64,000 nucleotides of DNA from Gammaproteobacteria bacterium (GTDB taxonomy: Bacteria > Pseudomonadota > Gammaproteobacteria > Burkholderiales > Gallionellaceae), in NCBI GenBank assembly GCA_018813765.1, contig JAHJBC010000009.1, forward strand, positions 124,001-188,000. Reading direction: 5' to 3'. Below are positions 27,296-35,077 of this stretch, piece after piece. The translations under genes and the position numbers were made by a program. Numbering within the stretch: the first letter of the stretch is position 1; each line of letters starts with the position of its first letter. Below the pieces are notes generated by a model. It did no database searches. It worked only from the letters and a program-made list of their open reading frames with translations, and was not told the DNA's origin.

Positions 27296-27387
27296 CAAAA
27301 GGGGGGGTAGGGGGGATTTGAAAGCTGACGGGTGGCACTGGACTCTCAAATCCCCCTCCATCCCCCTTTATCCAAAGGGGGAGGTTT
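27282..27387. repeat. C-rich/G-rich inverted repeat element after rluC
   Basis: Two imperfect arms face each other (about 27282-27323 and 27343-27387), each carrying AAATCCCCC-type sequence plus an internal CCCCCTTT ... AAAGGGGG hairpin. The total of about 105 bp overlaps the last rluC codons. It resembles a small non-autonomous palindromic element (REP/MITE-like) and could also end transcription. Confidence 0.75.
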
Positions 27388-27468
27388 GACCGGCATATCC
27401 CTAAACCTCTGGCGGATATAGCCGATACATTAAATACAGATCATTTTGTCTGGTCGTGAGGAGCAGTC

Positions 27469-27783
27469 ATGCGCTTTACCCCCAACATCCCGCCAGTGAC
27501 GACGAGCCCGGAAGTCCGTCATGTCGGTGGTTTGATCGGCATCCGGGCGGTCAAGCCGGTGCATGCGCGCGAACAGCCCGAAGTTGAAATGAATGCCGCA
27601 CATCAGGAAGCGTTGCGCCAGATCGAAGAGCAACGCCGCAACCTGCCCGCCGAAGACCGCCGCAAGACCTGCCGCCGCACGCAACACCTGCCGGTGCTGG
27701 TCGAATTGCGTTCAGGAGTAGAGCGCCGTCGCCACAACCTGTTCGAGGGTGGGGCGGATGAGCATGTCGATATAGAAGCCTGA
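27469..27783 (+). CDS. Small hypothetical protein
   Basis: The 104-residue, soluble, charged protein is preceded by a good ribosome site (GAGGAG, seven bases before the ATG). I do not recognise the family. The middle (residues 40-70) is a basic helix (QEALRQIEEQRRNLPAEDRR) with RRKTCRRT. No signal peptide or membrane span is seen. It lies alone between the palindromic element after rluC and the low-GC minus-strand block. Confidence 0.6.
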   Translation: MRFTPNIPPVTTSPEVRHVGGLIGIRAVKPVHAREQPEVEMNAAHQEALRQIEEQRRNLPAEDRRKTCRRTQHLPVLVELRSGVERRRHNLFEGGADEHVDIEA

Positions 27784-27903
27784 GCGTCTTCCCGAAAAGA
27801 TATAGGCCGAATGGCATATTGACCCTGTTGTGAACGCCTGCCATCCACCAGCCCGGCGCATGTGGGGATGCGTTATGAAGAGATGTGGGGTGAGGCTATT
27901 GGT

Positions 27904-28146
27904 TCAGGCGTTTGATGCAAGAGAAGAATCTATTGTGATGCACCCCATAACACTGTCCTGGGTTACGTCTATTAAGTAGAGCACATACACACTGGCGACG
28001 ATGGCGACAACGGCAACGATGAACCCAAGCATTCCTTTGCTGCGTGCCATCGAAAAGAAAATGATGCAGAATAAAACAAGGAGCAACCCTACTGCCGAAG
28101 CAATCCATACACAATAAGCCATGGCCGACAGAGCAAGATATTTCAT
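27904..28146 (-). CDS. Small two-span membrane protein (hypothetical)
   Basis: The 80-residue product has two hydrophobic helices (about 6-32 and 39-61) separated by a short basic loop (ARSKGM). No family is recognised. It starts nine bases after the stop of the preceding minus-strand gene, so it is probably the last gene of a three-gene unit (29291 to 27904). No clear ribosome site is visible. Confidence 0.5.
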   Translation of the reverse strand: MKYLALSAMAYCVWIASAVGLLLVLFCIIFFSMARSKGMLGFIVAVVAIVASVYVLYLIDVTQDSVMGCITIDSSLASNA

Positions 28147-28155
28147 GGATGGTGG

Positions 28156-28728
28156 CTATTTGAATAGTTCGGCCACATTAATGTCCATCCGCTTGTGAAT
28201 ATGGAATCGGACCTCTTCCCCATACAAGATATGCCCGGACGGACAAGTCGCTTGAGCAGAAAACCCGTCGAAGATACCTTCCTTTGGCAAGTTAGCTTGA
28301 CTTGAATTTATTGTCTCAACAATCCTTTGGCACTCGTGACAATAAATCTCAACTCCGGCAAGAGATGAAAATTCAGAGTGATATTGTTTGAGCAAGACAA
28401 AGAACTCCACTGGGATGTATGTCTCAGAACGATTGGTCAAGTCGGCACCGCGCAGCCAAAGAAGCATGGCCAAATTGGCTACATTCGCCTTGTCGTCACC
28501 CACGGGGATGTATCGCTTCCCGGGATTTTCTTCGAGCCACTCGATCAGGGCGGGCGTATCGACTGTCAGTTCATACCGGTATCGCTGATCTCCATAGCGC
28601 GAGCTAATCACAGCAACCCTGCCCGTGCATCGGGGAAGCGACAGCAACCAATGGCCTATCACCTTTTCAATATCGAAAGGTGGCGCCACCGCAGATCGGC
28701 TAAACAATTTTTTCAACAATTTTGTCAT
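28156..28728 (-). CDS. Hypothetical protein with Cys pair
   Basis: The 190-residue soluble protein is preceded by GGGAG five bases before its ATG. A CHEC pair near residue 130, with a later CPSGH, suggests a small metal-binding knuckle. I recognise no family. It lies eight bases after the Sel1-repeat gene and nine bases before a small membrane-protein gene, which points to one operon. Base composition is lower in GC than the flanking core genes. Confidence 0.65.
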   Translation of the reverse strand: MTKLLKKLFSRSAVAPPFDIEKVIGHWLLSLPRCTGRVAVISSRYGDQRYRYELTVDTPALIEWLEENPGKRYIPVGDDKANVANLAMLLWLRGADLTNRSETYIPVEFFVLLKQYHSEFSSLAGVEIYCHECQRIVETINSSQANLPKEGIFDGFSAQATCPSGHILYGEEVRFHIHKRMDINVAELFK

Positions 28729-28736
28729 ATGACTCC

Positions 28737-29291
28737 CTATGCGCGGTTTGTGCGGTCGGCTTGTTCGAGCATGTGCGCCAGATTCGGTATTGCCAGTTCA
28801 TTGCCCTGTTCGGCAGATCGCTTGCACCATTCAATTGCTGCTGACAAATCTTCTGCGACACCCAATCCAAATCGATAGCATTCAGCAAGATTGTATTGCG
28901 CAACATCGTAGCCATTCTCTGCAGCCTTGCGGAACCAGAATGCGGCTTTTTCAAAACAGTCCTCTTCCTCCTGTTGTTGGCACAATTCACCCAGGTCATT
29001 CCAAAGATACAAATCATCATTGTCTTGATTTGCATGACACCAATCCAAGGCCAGCCTTTCAAAATGCAGGGCGCGATCTTGATTGCCATCGCCATCTTGC
29101 TTGGCGCTGTAGAGCAATGAGAGCAAGTAGTATGCTTTTCCGTAGCCCTCAGCAGCCAGTTGTTGACTTGTATTCAGGATGGAGTAAATGCTTGGATTAT
29201 CTATTTCATTCCAGAAATCAATTTTCTGGATCACCGCTGTGCGTGCTTGGAAGTATTTCTCATCTTGGCTGAGACGTTCGAATTCGATCAT
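28737..29291 (-). CDS. Sel1-repeat (TPR-like) protein
   Basis: The 184-residue product contains Sel1-like repeats, best seen in AAFWFRKAAENGYDVAQYNL and the following AIEWCKRSAEQGNELAIPNL. Weaker copies lie near the N-terminus. Such repeats form alpha-helical scaffolds for protein contacts. A ribosome site (GGAGAA) precedes the ATG by seven bases. It is the first gene of a short minus-strand unit in the low-GC block. Confidence 0.75.
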   Translation of the reverse strand: MIEFERLSQDEKYFQARTAVIQKIDFWNEIDNPSIYSILNTSQQLAAEGYGKAYYLLSLLYSAKQDGDGNQDRALHFERLALDWCHANQDNDDLYLWNDLGELCQQQEEEDCFEKAAFWFRKAAENGYDVAQYNLAECYRFGLGVAEDLSAAIEWCKRSAEQGNELAIPNLAHMLEQADRTNRA

Positions 29292-29460
29292 GTTAAGTTT
29301 CTCCAGTAGATTTTATGCAGTCAGAAAACAACAGAACTGATCTGATGACCGGCTGCTACCTATGGCATCACGTCAACTCGGCGCTGGAAAATTGAGTTAT
29401 TGCATTGTTTCTTCATTGGATTGTGGCAGATCGCCGGTAACATCCACTTTGAAAAATATG

Positions 29461-29826
29461 TCAGGGTTTAAGGCTTTTGGCAGATTTGTTGCCAGTCAGA
29501 AGTGTCGCACTTATGCTTTTATCGTGAACCGTTTTCCTCGTTCCCCGAATTGCATCTTGCTCACGCCCTTTTGATTTGGGAAATGGAGGCAGTTTTCTTA
29601 GCAAGTCATAAAGCTCCAGATTCAAGGCAGCGGCTAGCTTTTCAAACGTCTGCTGCGTAGGCCAATCTGCTCCAACCTCAAAACGTGCGATGGTTTCAGC
29701 ATCAATGCCGACTCGTTCCGCTAGACGCATCTGGGACAATGCCAGTTGCTGGCGCCGATCAGCAATATTTTTGCCGACCCGCATCTTCTTTTCCGCAAAT
29801 TTGTGACGTTCGTCCAATTTAACCAC
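29461..29826 (-). CDS. XRE-family transcriptional regulator
   Basis: This 121-residue protein has a Cro/CI-type helix-turn-helix (about 16-70: IADRRQQLALSQMRLAERVG, then IDAETIARFEVG) and a basic C-terminal tail. The start could be the GTG at 29826 or the ATG at 29784, the latter having GGAAAAGA just upstream. It follows the membrane-protein gene by 15 bases and probably ends the minus-strand operon starting at 31869, where it may act as its own regulator. Confidence 0.78.
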   Translation of the reverse strand: MVKLDERHKFAEKKMRVGKNIADRRQQLALSQMRLAERVGIDAETIARFEVGADWPTQQTFEKLAAALNLELYDLLRKLPPFPKSKGREQDAIRGTRKTVHDKSISATLLTGNKSAKSLKP

Positions 29827-29841
29827 TTCAAGTGACTAACG

Positions 29842-30840
29842 TTAGGAAGCAACATGCCCCGTTCTTACCTCAAGTGCTTCAATAGCACTCTGCCTATCCG
29901 ATCTGGATTCAGAATCAATCGGCTCAATTCCTGACTCAAACAGTAAGCTCGATAGTGCTTCACTATCAGCAGCAGCGGCTTTGATTATTTCATCCCCAGA
30001 GTTAAAACCAAGCGTAGTTGGATTTGCATTTACGAACGCCAATATTGCATCACGTGCTTTGTAGGCACGTGCCAGCCAAGGGCCATCTTCCCACTGTTGA
30101 ATTGTGAGAATGATGACCCTTTGTTCAGGTACCGTTCCTGTCAGCTCGATATTGGCTTTGTTGGTATCTGCCGCATTTAGTTTTTCCACTGCATCAATCA
30201 AATCATCAAGCTGGAAGGAAGTATAGATAACTTCTCTTTTACCCTCAGGGGATATGGATACAACATTATTGTTTTCTGGCACAAATGTGTACCCATATGA
30301 AATCAACTTCCTATATTTGTTGGCCTTGTGCTGATCCTCAGCCGAAATAGCCTCAAGAGAAATAGTCGCTGATGGAATATCCTGCTTTGTCGTGGCAGAT
30401 GGTTTGTCTTTACTGATGTGCATAACATCGTCGACATCCGATGCATCATTGGACTTTTGTTTTTTTACGTTTACTTCAGTCTGATCTTCTCCGAGCCACC
30501 ACAACAATCCCACAGAAACAATTGCTAACCAACCGACACTTGCAATTTCGAAGTTGGCATGACTTACTGCCCATAAGCCGTAACTCCCGATAGCCAGTGA
30601 ATACCAAACACGTGAGGCCCTACTTGTAAGCGATGTGCCGAACCAACCAAGCCAAAATATTATTAGCAACATAATACTGAGCCCGCCCCAATCAACCCTT
30701 GAGCCACAACCGTATTCACACACTGCATCAGTGTATCTATCTGCAAAAGCAGGTGTCGAAATCGCAAGTACCGCACAACGAACTAAACCCGCTAAACGGA
30801 TTAGCATCGCTTTACGTTTTTGAATCTCAAATTTCTTCAT
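29842..30840 (-). CDS. Membrane protein of unknown function
   Basis: The 332-residue product has an N-terminal signal-like segment (cleavage near TPAFA), a short Cys-containing loop (CEYGCG) and about three membrane helices (to residue 115). A soluble, mostly acidic cytoplasmic region of about 215 residues follows. I recognise no family. The ATG at 30840 (MKKFEIQKRK) fits the signal segment better than the upstream ATG at 30870. Its start lies inside the small ORF ending at 30827, so translation may be coupled. Confidence 0.6.
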   Translation of the reverse strand: MKKFEIQKRKAMLIRLAGLVRCAVLAISTPAFADRYTDAVCEYGCGSRVDWGGLSIMLLIIFWLGWFGTSLTSRASRVWYSLAIGSYGLWAVSHANFEIASVGWLAIVSVGLLWWLGEDQTEVNVKKQKSNDASDVDDVMHISKDKPSATTKQDIPSATISLEAISAEDQHKANKYRKLISYGYTFVPENNNVVSISPEGKREVIYTSFQLDDLIDAVEKLNAADTNKANIELTGTVPEQRVIILTIQQWEDGPWLARAYKARDAILAFVNANPTTLGFNSGDEIIKAAAADSEALSSLLFESGIEPIDSESRSDRQSAIEALEVRTGHVAS

Positions 30841-30946
30841 GTGCTCCATGTTTGCCAGAAAGTATCGCAATAGGGGCTAGAGTGGATTTCATTTCAGTCA
30901 TTTCATGTGCACACAAGATCAATTTACTCCGGTACCTTGTATTCAT
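30827..30946 (-). CDS. Small ORF B, paralogous in part to ORF at 31391
   Basis: The 39-codon frame (MNTRYRSKLI...) starts in an ATGA overlap with the stop of the upstream gene and ends inside the start of the next gene. Its segment KLILCAHEMTEM-KS matches KLIMREHEMAEIIKS of the small ORF at 31391-31519, also at DNA level over about 65 bp. It may be a real microprotein or the remains of a duplicated junction. Confidence 0.35.
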   Translation of the reverse strand: MNTRYRSKLILCAHEMTEMKSTLAPIAILSGKHGAHEEI

Positions 30947-31383
30947 ACTGAGTCGTTGGTTTTCTGTGATTCATCATCGAGATGTGGTGCTACAAGAATT
31001 AGCCAATCATCAGATACCAAGACTATCAACTCAGTCTCACAAAAAATGAAAGTTTCCGAGAACCAAGGGCGTCCCTCTTGCACAACTACAATATAACCGC
31101 CTCTCGGTTGGCCTGTGAGAAATGCTAGGGAGTCTACTTGGACCCTCAATTTTTCTGCAGCAATTTCTTTGGCTTTGCCAATCATGCCCTCGCTGATAGG
31201 GAACCTGTGCTTGTCGTGTCGTGAACCATCCGCATTCCATGAATACTCGCCCTTACTACCACGTTTTCGCCGAATATGAATATGGCGTTCCCCACTGGGC
31301 TGATGTGGCCCATCAAGACGTATCTCCCATTCCCCGTTTGATACCCAACATGCAAAAAATGCCGGCACTTTGGTTGTCGCCAT
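30943..31383 (-). CDS. Hypothetical protein in the low-GC operon
   Basis: The 146-residue soluble protein contains a basic beta-rich N-terminal part (GERHIHIRRKRGSKGEYSW) and a hydrophobic C-terminal strand region. I do not recognise the family. No ribosome site precedes the ATG. The small ORF at 31391 ends eight bases upstream, so coupling is plausible. The stop overlaps the start of the small ORF at 30946. Confidence 0.6.
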   Translation of the reverse strand: MATTKVPAFFACWVSNGEWEIRLDGPHQPSGERHIHIRRKRGSKGEYSWNADGSRHDKHRFPISEGMIGKAKEIAAEKLRVQVDSLAFLTGQPRGGYIVVVQEGRPWFSETFIFCETELIVLVSDDWLILVAPHLDDESQKTNDSV

Positions 31384-31390
31384 AAATGGA

Positions 31391-31519
31391 CTAACTCAAT
31401 TTGACGACAACAGTGTCTAGGTTACCTAGCGCTGAAAAACCTAGAGGAACCGGTATGGATTTTATTATTTCTGCCATTTCATGTTCCCTCATGATCAATT
31501 TGACACCGGCGCCTTGCAT
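31391..31519 (-). CDS. Small ORF A, paralogous in part to ORF at 30827
   Basis: The 42-codon frame begins two bases after the upstream stop codon (TAA GA ATG). An internal ATG (residue 15, MAEIIKSIPVPLGF) has GAGGGA upstream and could be the true start. The DNA around KLIMREHEMAE is repeated imperfectly near 30887-30952. Expression is unproven. Confidence 0.4.
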   Translation of the reverse strand: MQGAGVKLIMREHEMAEIIKSIPVPLGFSALGNLDTVVVKLS

Positions 31520-31521
31520 TC

Positions 31522-31869
31522 TTAAAGTTTTCGATGGATATGAGCTTCAAATATGTATCGAACACTGTCACGGTTCATAGCTGATTTGCGACAAGAACGG
31601 ATACCATTTGATGTGAACAATGCCGATAAGAGATCAAAAATTGCAGTCAGGAAATATCTAGTTCCTTGTCCGCGAATAGGTGGTGTAATTTTGCCGTTGC
31701 TATAGATTTTAAAAAGCTCAGTCGCTGCATCAACAAACTCACAACTGTAAGAGGTTGCCCAACCACGATTGAGTACGCCCACATATTCACCCTGCATTTT
31801 CTGGCAGATGACCAGTAGCTCTTTCACTCGCTTCGCTTCGCCCTCAGTTAATTCTATGGTATGCCTCAT
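31522..31869 (-). CDS. Hypothetical protein heading the low-GC operon
   Basis: The 115-residue product has a strong ribosome site (AGGGGG, seven bases before the ATG). An N-terminal helix (ELTEGEAKRVKELLVICQKM) and a basic C-terminal tail are the only notable features. No family is recognised. It appears to be the first gene of a tight minus-strand run of hypothetical genes that ends with the XRE regulator at 29461. Confidence 0.6.
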   Translation of the reverse strand: MRHTIELTEGEAKRVKELLVICQKMQGEYVGVLNRGWATSYSCEFVDAATELFKIYSNGKITPPIRGQGTRYFLTAIFDLLSALFTSNGIRSCRKSAMNRDSVRYIFEAHIHRKL

Positions 31870-32038
31870 TGATAAGCCCCCTTAGTACACTCCTTTAACA
31901 GTGTTACCGAACTAGCGGGGCAGCGTCGCGATATTTTCGGCAACCAATCAAAGGGGGCAGCATCGCAATTGATTTTACCCAGCCATGCCTTGTTGCCACC
32001 GAATTTAGCGGGCTGATCTTTCAGCAACCCGAATCTAA

Positions 32039-33148
32039 CTAGCGCTTGCGCGCCAGATAGATCGTCACTTCTTCACGGTCGTGGTAGAGCTGCCTGGCCT
32101 CCAACTGGTAACGGATACCTTTGTTGTTGAGCGCCGTGCGCAGGTTGTCTAGCGCTTCTTTCAACGCCGCGACACGTTTCTTCATCGGCAGTTTGAGGTT
32201 GAAGATGGCGCGCTGTGTCATGCCGCCGACGAACCATTCCGTCATCAACGCGGCGACGCGCTGCGGTTGTTCCACCATGTCGCATACCAGCCAGTCCACC
32301 GGTCGTTGCGGGCGGAAGCGGAAGCCGTCCTGACGCAGGTGTTTGATGTTGGGATGTCCCGCGGCCGCGCCTTTGAGCGGGCCGTTATCCACTGCTGTCA
32401 CTTTCAATCCGCGCTGCACCAGTTGCCAGGTCCAGCCGCCGGGGGCGGCGCCGAGGTCGATGGCGGTCATGCCCGGTTTCAGCCATAAGGCCTGTTCCTT
32501 CTTGTCGAGGAACACTTCGAACGCTTCTGCGAGCTTGAGATAGGAACGACTGGGCGCATCGCTCGCCATGCTGACGCGGTGGATGCCGTTGAGCGCGGAG
32601 GTGCTGTTGTGCGGATCGCTGCTGGCGATCAATGCACGATGTTCGTCGGGGAAGAAGATGTGCAGGCGCGGCAAATCCCCCCTCTCCCCCAGCCCCTCTC
32701 TGATGGAACTACTAGCCATTCGACTAGGCTGCCCAGAAACGGCAGCCAAGTCGCTGGTTACCGCGAGGGGAGAGGGGAGTAATCGATCTGCGTTGATGAG
32801 CGCTTCTTCCAGTAATGGCTGGAAGCGCTTGGTGAAGCCGGAGAGGGTCTTGCCTTCGTTGGTGTCGGGCACTTCCAGATACAGTGCGCCGAACTTTTCG
32901 GGAGTCGCGGGCAGTGCGGCGAGTAAAGGACTGAGGCGGTCGCCTTCGGGCAGGTCATTCACTTCGCCGTGCAGGGTGAGCAGCTGGCGCGCGAAGGTGA
33001 GTTGCTTGTAGGCGAGTTTCGCTTTGCCTTGCAGTACGACGAAGCCGCTGTTCTCTGCGGTTTCGACGGGTTTGGCCTGGGTCTCTTCGACGCAGTCGCG
33101 CTCGAAGCCGGGGCGGCAATAGATCAGCCAGGAATTTAAGGGGTTCAT
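32039..33148 (-). CDS. rlmM: 23S rRNA (cytidine-2'-O)-methyltransferase RlmM
   Basis: This 369-residue enzyme methylates the ribose of C2498 in 23S rRNA. It has a THUMP-like N-terminal part (SWLIYCRPGFERDC) and a Rossmann methyltransferase domain with SAM motif DLGAAPGGWTWQLV, WLVCDMVEQP and NLKLPMKKR. Relative to E. coli RlmM, about 29 extra residues sit between the two domains (about 124-156), encoded by a palindromic DNA element (see 32679). The frame stays open and all catalytic motifs are intact, so the gene is probably functional. Confidence 0.94.
   Translation of the reverse strand: MNPLNSWLIYCRPGFERDCVEETQAKPVETAENSGFVVLQGKAKLAYKQLTFARQLLTLHGEVNDLPEGDRLSPLLAALPATPEKFGALYLEVPDTNEGKTLSGFTKRFQPLLEEALINADRLLPSPLAVTSDLAAVSGQPSRMASSSIREGLGERGDLPRLHIFFPDEHRALIASSDPHNSTSALNGIHRVSMASDAPSRSYLKLAEAFEVFLDKKEQALWLKPGMTAIDLGAAPGGWTWQLVQRGLKVTAVDNGPLKGAAAGHPNIKHLRQDGFRFRPQRPVDWLVCDMVEQPQRVAALMTEWFVGGMTQRAIFNLKLPMKKRVAALKEALDNLRTALNNKGIRYQLEARQLYHDREEVTIYLARKR
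32679..32777. repeat. 99-bp palindromic element inserted in frame in rlmM
   Basis: Perfect 11-bp terminal inverted repeats (CCCCTCTCCCC at 32679-32689 and GGGGAGAGGGG at 32767-32777) bound a 99-bp (33-codon) segment. It contains TGGAACTACTAGCCATTCGA, which recurs with one change at 33896-33915. The left end (CAAATCCCCCC) resembles the element after rluC. Confidence 0.8.
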
Positions 33149-33228
33149 GGCGCGGCATGGTAGGTCTTGTCATATTGGGTAGCAAGCGAAATGGTAGAAT
33201 CCGCGCCTGTTTTATTTCGGCGGCAGCA

Positions 33229-33885
33229 ATGACAAAAAGATATGACCTGATCGTGTTCGACTGGGATGGCACGGTGATGGACTCCACGGCGGTGATCGCC
33301 ACCTCGATCCAGTCGGCCTGCCGCGACCTCGGTCTGCCGGTCCCCAGCGACGAAGATGCACGCCATGTGATCGGCATGGGGCTGGTGCAAGCCTTGCAGC
33401 ATGCGGTGCCGGCGGCGCCAGAACACATGTATGAGCCACTGGCCGACCGCTACCGCCATTATTTCCTGTCGCAGGACCAGACCATCCCGCTGTTCGCGGG
33501 TGCGGCCGATACCATCGCCGAATTGCATGCGGCGGGCCACCAGTTGGCCGTGGCGACGGGCAAGAGCCGCAAGGGGCTGGATCGCGTGATGGACAGCAGT
33601 GGCTTGCGCGCGTACTTTCACGCTTCGCGCACGGCGGACGAGACTTTCTCCAAACCGCATCCGGCGATGTTGCTGGAGATCATGGACGAGTTGGGCGCCA
33701 CTCCCGAACGCACCCTGATGATAGGCGACACCACGCACGACCTGCAGATGGCAGTCAACGCGGGGGTGGATGCGGTGGGTATGACGCATGGCGCGCATCC
33801 GGAGGAGCAGTTGCGAGAACTGAAGCCGCTTGTTCTGCTGGATGATTTCAACGGCTTGCGTACATGGTTCAGGGCGAACGCATGA
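33229..33885 (+). CDS. HAD-family phosphatase (phosphoglycolate phosphatase-like)
   Basis: The 218-residue protein has HAD motif I DWDGT (Asp9, Asp11), motif II in AVATGKSRKG, and motifs III/IV in SKPHPAML and MIGDTTHDLQMAVNAG. It belongs to the Gph/YieH-type subfamily, and the substrate cannot be read from sequence. The ATG at 33229 places DWDGT at the usual N-terminal position. In related genomes this gene follows rluC directly. Here about 5.9 kb intervene. It is divergent from rlmM. Confidence 0.88.
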   Translation: MTKRYDLIVFDWDGTVMDSTAVIATSIQSACRDLGLPVPSDEDARHVIGMGLVQALQHAVPAAPEHMYEPLADRYRHYFLSQDQTIPLFAGAADTIAELHAAGHQLAVATGKSRKGLDRVMDSSGLRAYFHASRTADETFSKPHPAMLLEIMDELGATPERTLMIGDTTHDLQMAVNAGVDAVGMTHGAHPEEQLRELKPLVLLDDFNGLRTWFRANA

Positions 33886-33895
33886 CTGCCATTGG

Positions 33896-33915
33896 TGGAA
33901 CTACTAGCCAATCGA
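33896..33915. repeat. Dispersed 20-bp repeat shared with the rlmM insertion
   Basis: TGGAACTACTAGCCAATCGA matches 32704-32723 with one mismatch. It sits 11 bases after the HAD gene and supports the idea that the rlmM insertion is a mobile repeat family. Confidence 0.7.
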
Positions 33916-33965
33916 ACAAACCCGCGCAAAGCGCGGACAAAACAAGGGCATTTTTGATAAACCCA

Positions 33966-33993
33966 CTGGATTCCGGCCTTCGCCGGAATGACG
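33966..33993. repeat. REP-like palindrome (CCGGCCTTCGCCGG type)
   Basis: The stem ATTCCGGC / GCCGGAAT with loop CTTC is embedded in CTGGATTCC...GGAATGACG. The same sequence occurs at 44031-44057. It lies in the HAD-S49 peptidase spacer. Confidence 0.85.
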
Positions 33994-34022
33994 GGGTTAT
34001 AGAGATATCTTAAGGAGAATCC

Positions 34023-34979
34023 ATGTCAGAAGAGAACAACAACTGGGAACGCGGCGTGCTGGAGAAGCTGGCGATGTCCGCCGTTCAGGAGCAACGCCGC
34101 ACGCGGCACTGGGGCATCTTCTTCAAGGTGCTGACGTTCGGTTATCTGTTCCTTATCTTGTTCCTGTTCATGGGCTGGGTCGGGGATAAGGCCGACGGCG
34201 GTCTGTCCGGCAAGAGTCACACGGCGCTGATTGACCTGAACGGTGTGATCTCTTCCGACAGCATGGACAATGCCGACAATCTCATCGGCAGCCTGCAGGA
34301 TGCGTTCGAGGACAAGAACACGGCCGGCATCATCCTGCGTTGCAACAGTCCCGGCGGCAGCCCGGTGCAGGCCGGTCTGGTGAACGACGAGATCAAGCGC
34401 CTGCGCGCGCTGCACCCGGAGATCCCGTTCCATGTGGTGGTGGAGGATATGTGCGCCTCCGGCGGCTATTACATCGCGGCGGCGGCGGACAATATCTATG
34501 TCAACAAGGCCAGCATCGTCGGCTCCATTGGTGTGCTGATGGACGGTTTCGGTTTCACCGGCACCATGCAGAAACTGGGCGTGGAGCGCAGGCTGATGAC
34601 GGCGGGCGAGAACAAGGGATTCATGGATCCGTTCTCGCCGCGAAATCCCAAGCATGATGAATTCACCAAAGCCCTGCTCACCGATATCCACCAGCAATTT
34701 ATCGACGTGGTGCGGCAGGGGCGCGGCAAGCGCCTGAAAGAGACGCCGGAGATGTTCAGCGGCCTGTTCTGGACCGGCGACAAGGCCATCAAGATGGGGC
34801 TGGCGGACGAGATCGGTAGCGTCGACACAGTCGCGCGTGACGTCATCAAGGCCGAGGACATCATCGACTTCACCGCGCGCGAGAACATCGCGGACAGGCT
34901 GGCGAAGAAACTGGGTGCGGGCGTGGCGAGCGCGTTTCCCGGATTCGGAGCGCAGATGAATGGCGTGTCGCTACGCTAG
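34023..34979 (+). CDS. S49-family signal peptide peptidase (SppA/SohB type)
   Basis: The 318-residue inner-membrane serine protease cleaves leftover signal peptides. One N-terminal span (about 36-54) anchors a periplasmic ClpP-like domain. The nucleophile is Ser146 (CASGGYYIAAAAD) and the general base is Lys198 (GENKGFMDPF). It is the short, single-domain form. The ribosome site AAGGAG lies before the ATG. It normally forms a unit with rluC and the HAD gene just upstream. Confidence 0.93.
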   Translation: MSEENNNWERGVLEKLAMSAVQEQRRTRHWGIFFKVLTFGYLFLILFLFMGWVGDKADGGLSGKSHTALIDLNGVISSDSMDNADNLIGSLQDAFEDKNTAGIILRCNSPGGSPVQAGLVNDEIKRLRALHPEIPFHVVVEDMCASGGYYIAAAADNIYVNKASIVGSIGVLMDGFGFTGTMQKLGVERRLMTAGENKGFMDPFSPRNPKHDEFTKALLTDIHQQFIDVVRQGRGKRLKETPEMFSGLFWTGDKAIKMGLADEIGSVDTVARDVIKAEDIIDFTARENIADRLAKKLGAGVASAFPGFGAQMNGVSLR

Positions 34980-34988
34980 AAACTCATT

Positions 34989-35048
34989 GTAGGAGCCAGC
35001 TTGCTGGCGAAGATGTACATAAGTATTCGCGAGCAAGCTCGCTCCTAC
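34989..35048. repeat. REP-type inverted repeat (GTAGGAG...CTCCTAC)
   Basis: The left arm GTAGGAGCCAGCTTGCTGGC and the right arm GCGAGCAAGCTCGCTCCTAC are near-perfect inverted copies, each with its own small hairpin. This matches the general form of proteobacterial REP/BIME elements. It separates the convergent S49 peptidase and yyaL genes and may help termination. Confidence 0.85.
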
Positions 35049-35077
35049 AAGGAGATATCTCAAGTGAACAATTCGGG

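Noticed and set aside
32039-33148. rlmM as a pseudogene due to the inserted element
   Set aside because: The frame is continuous and SAM-binding and catalytic motifs are intact.
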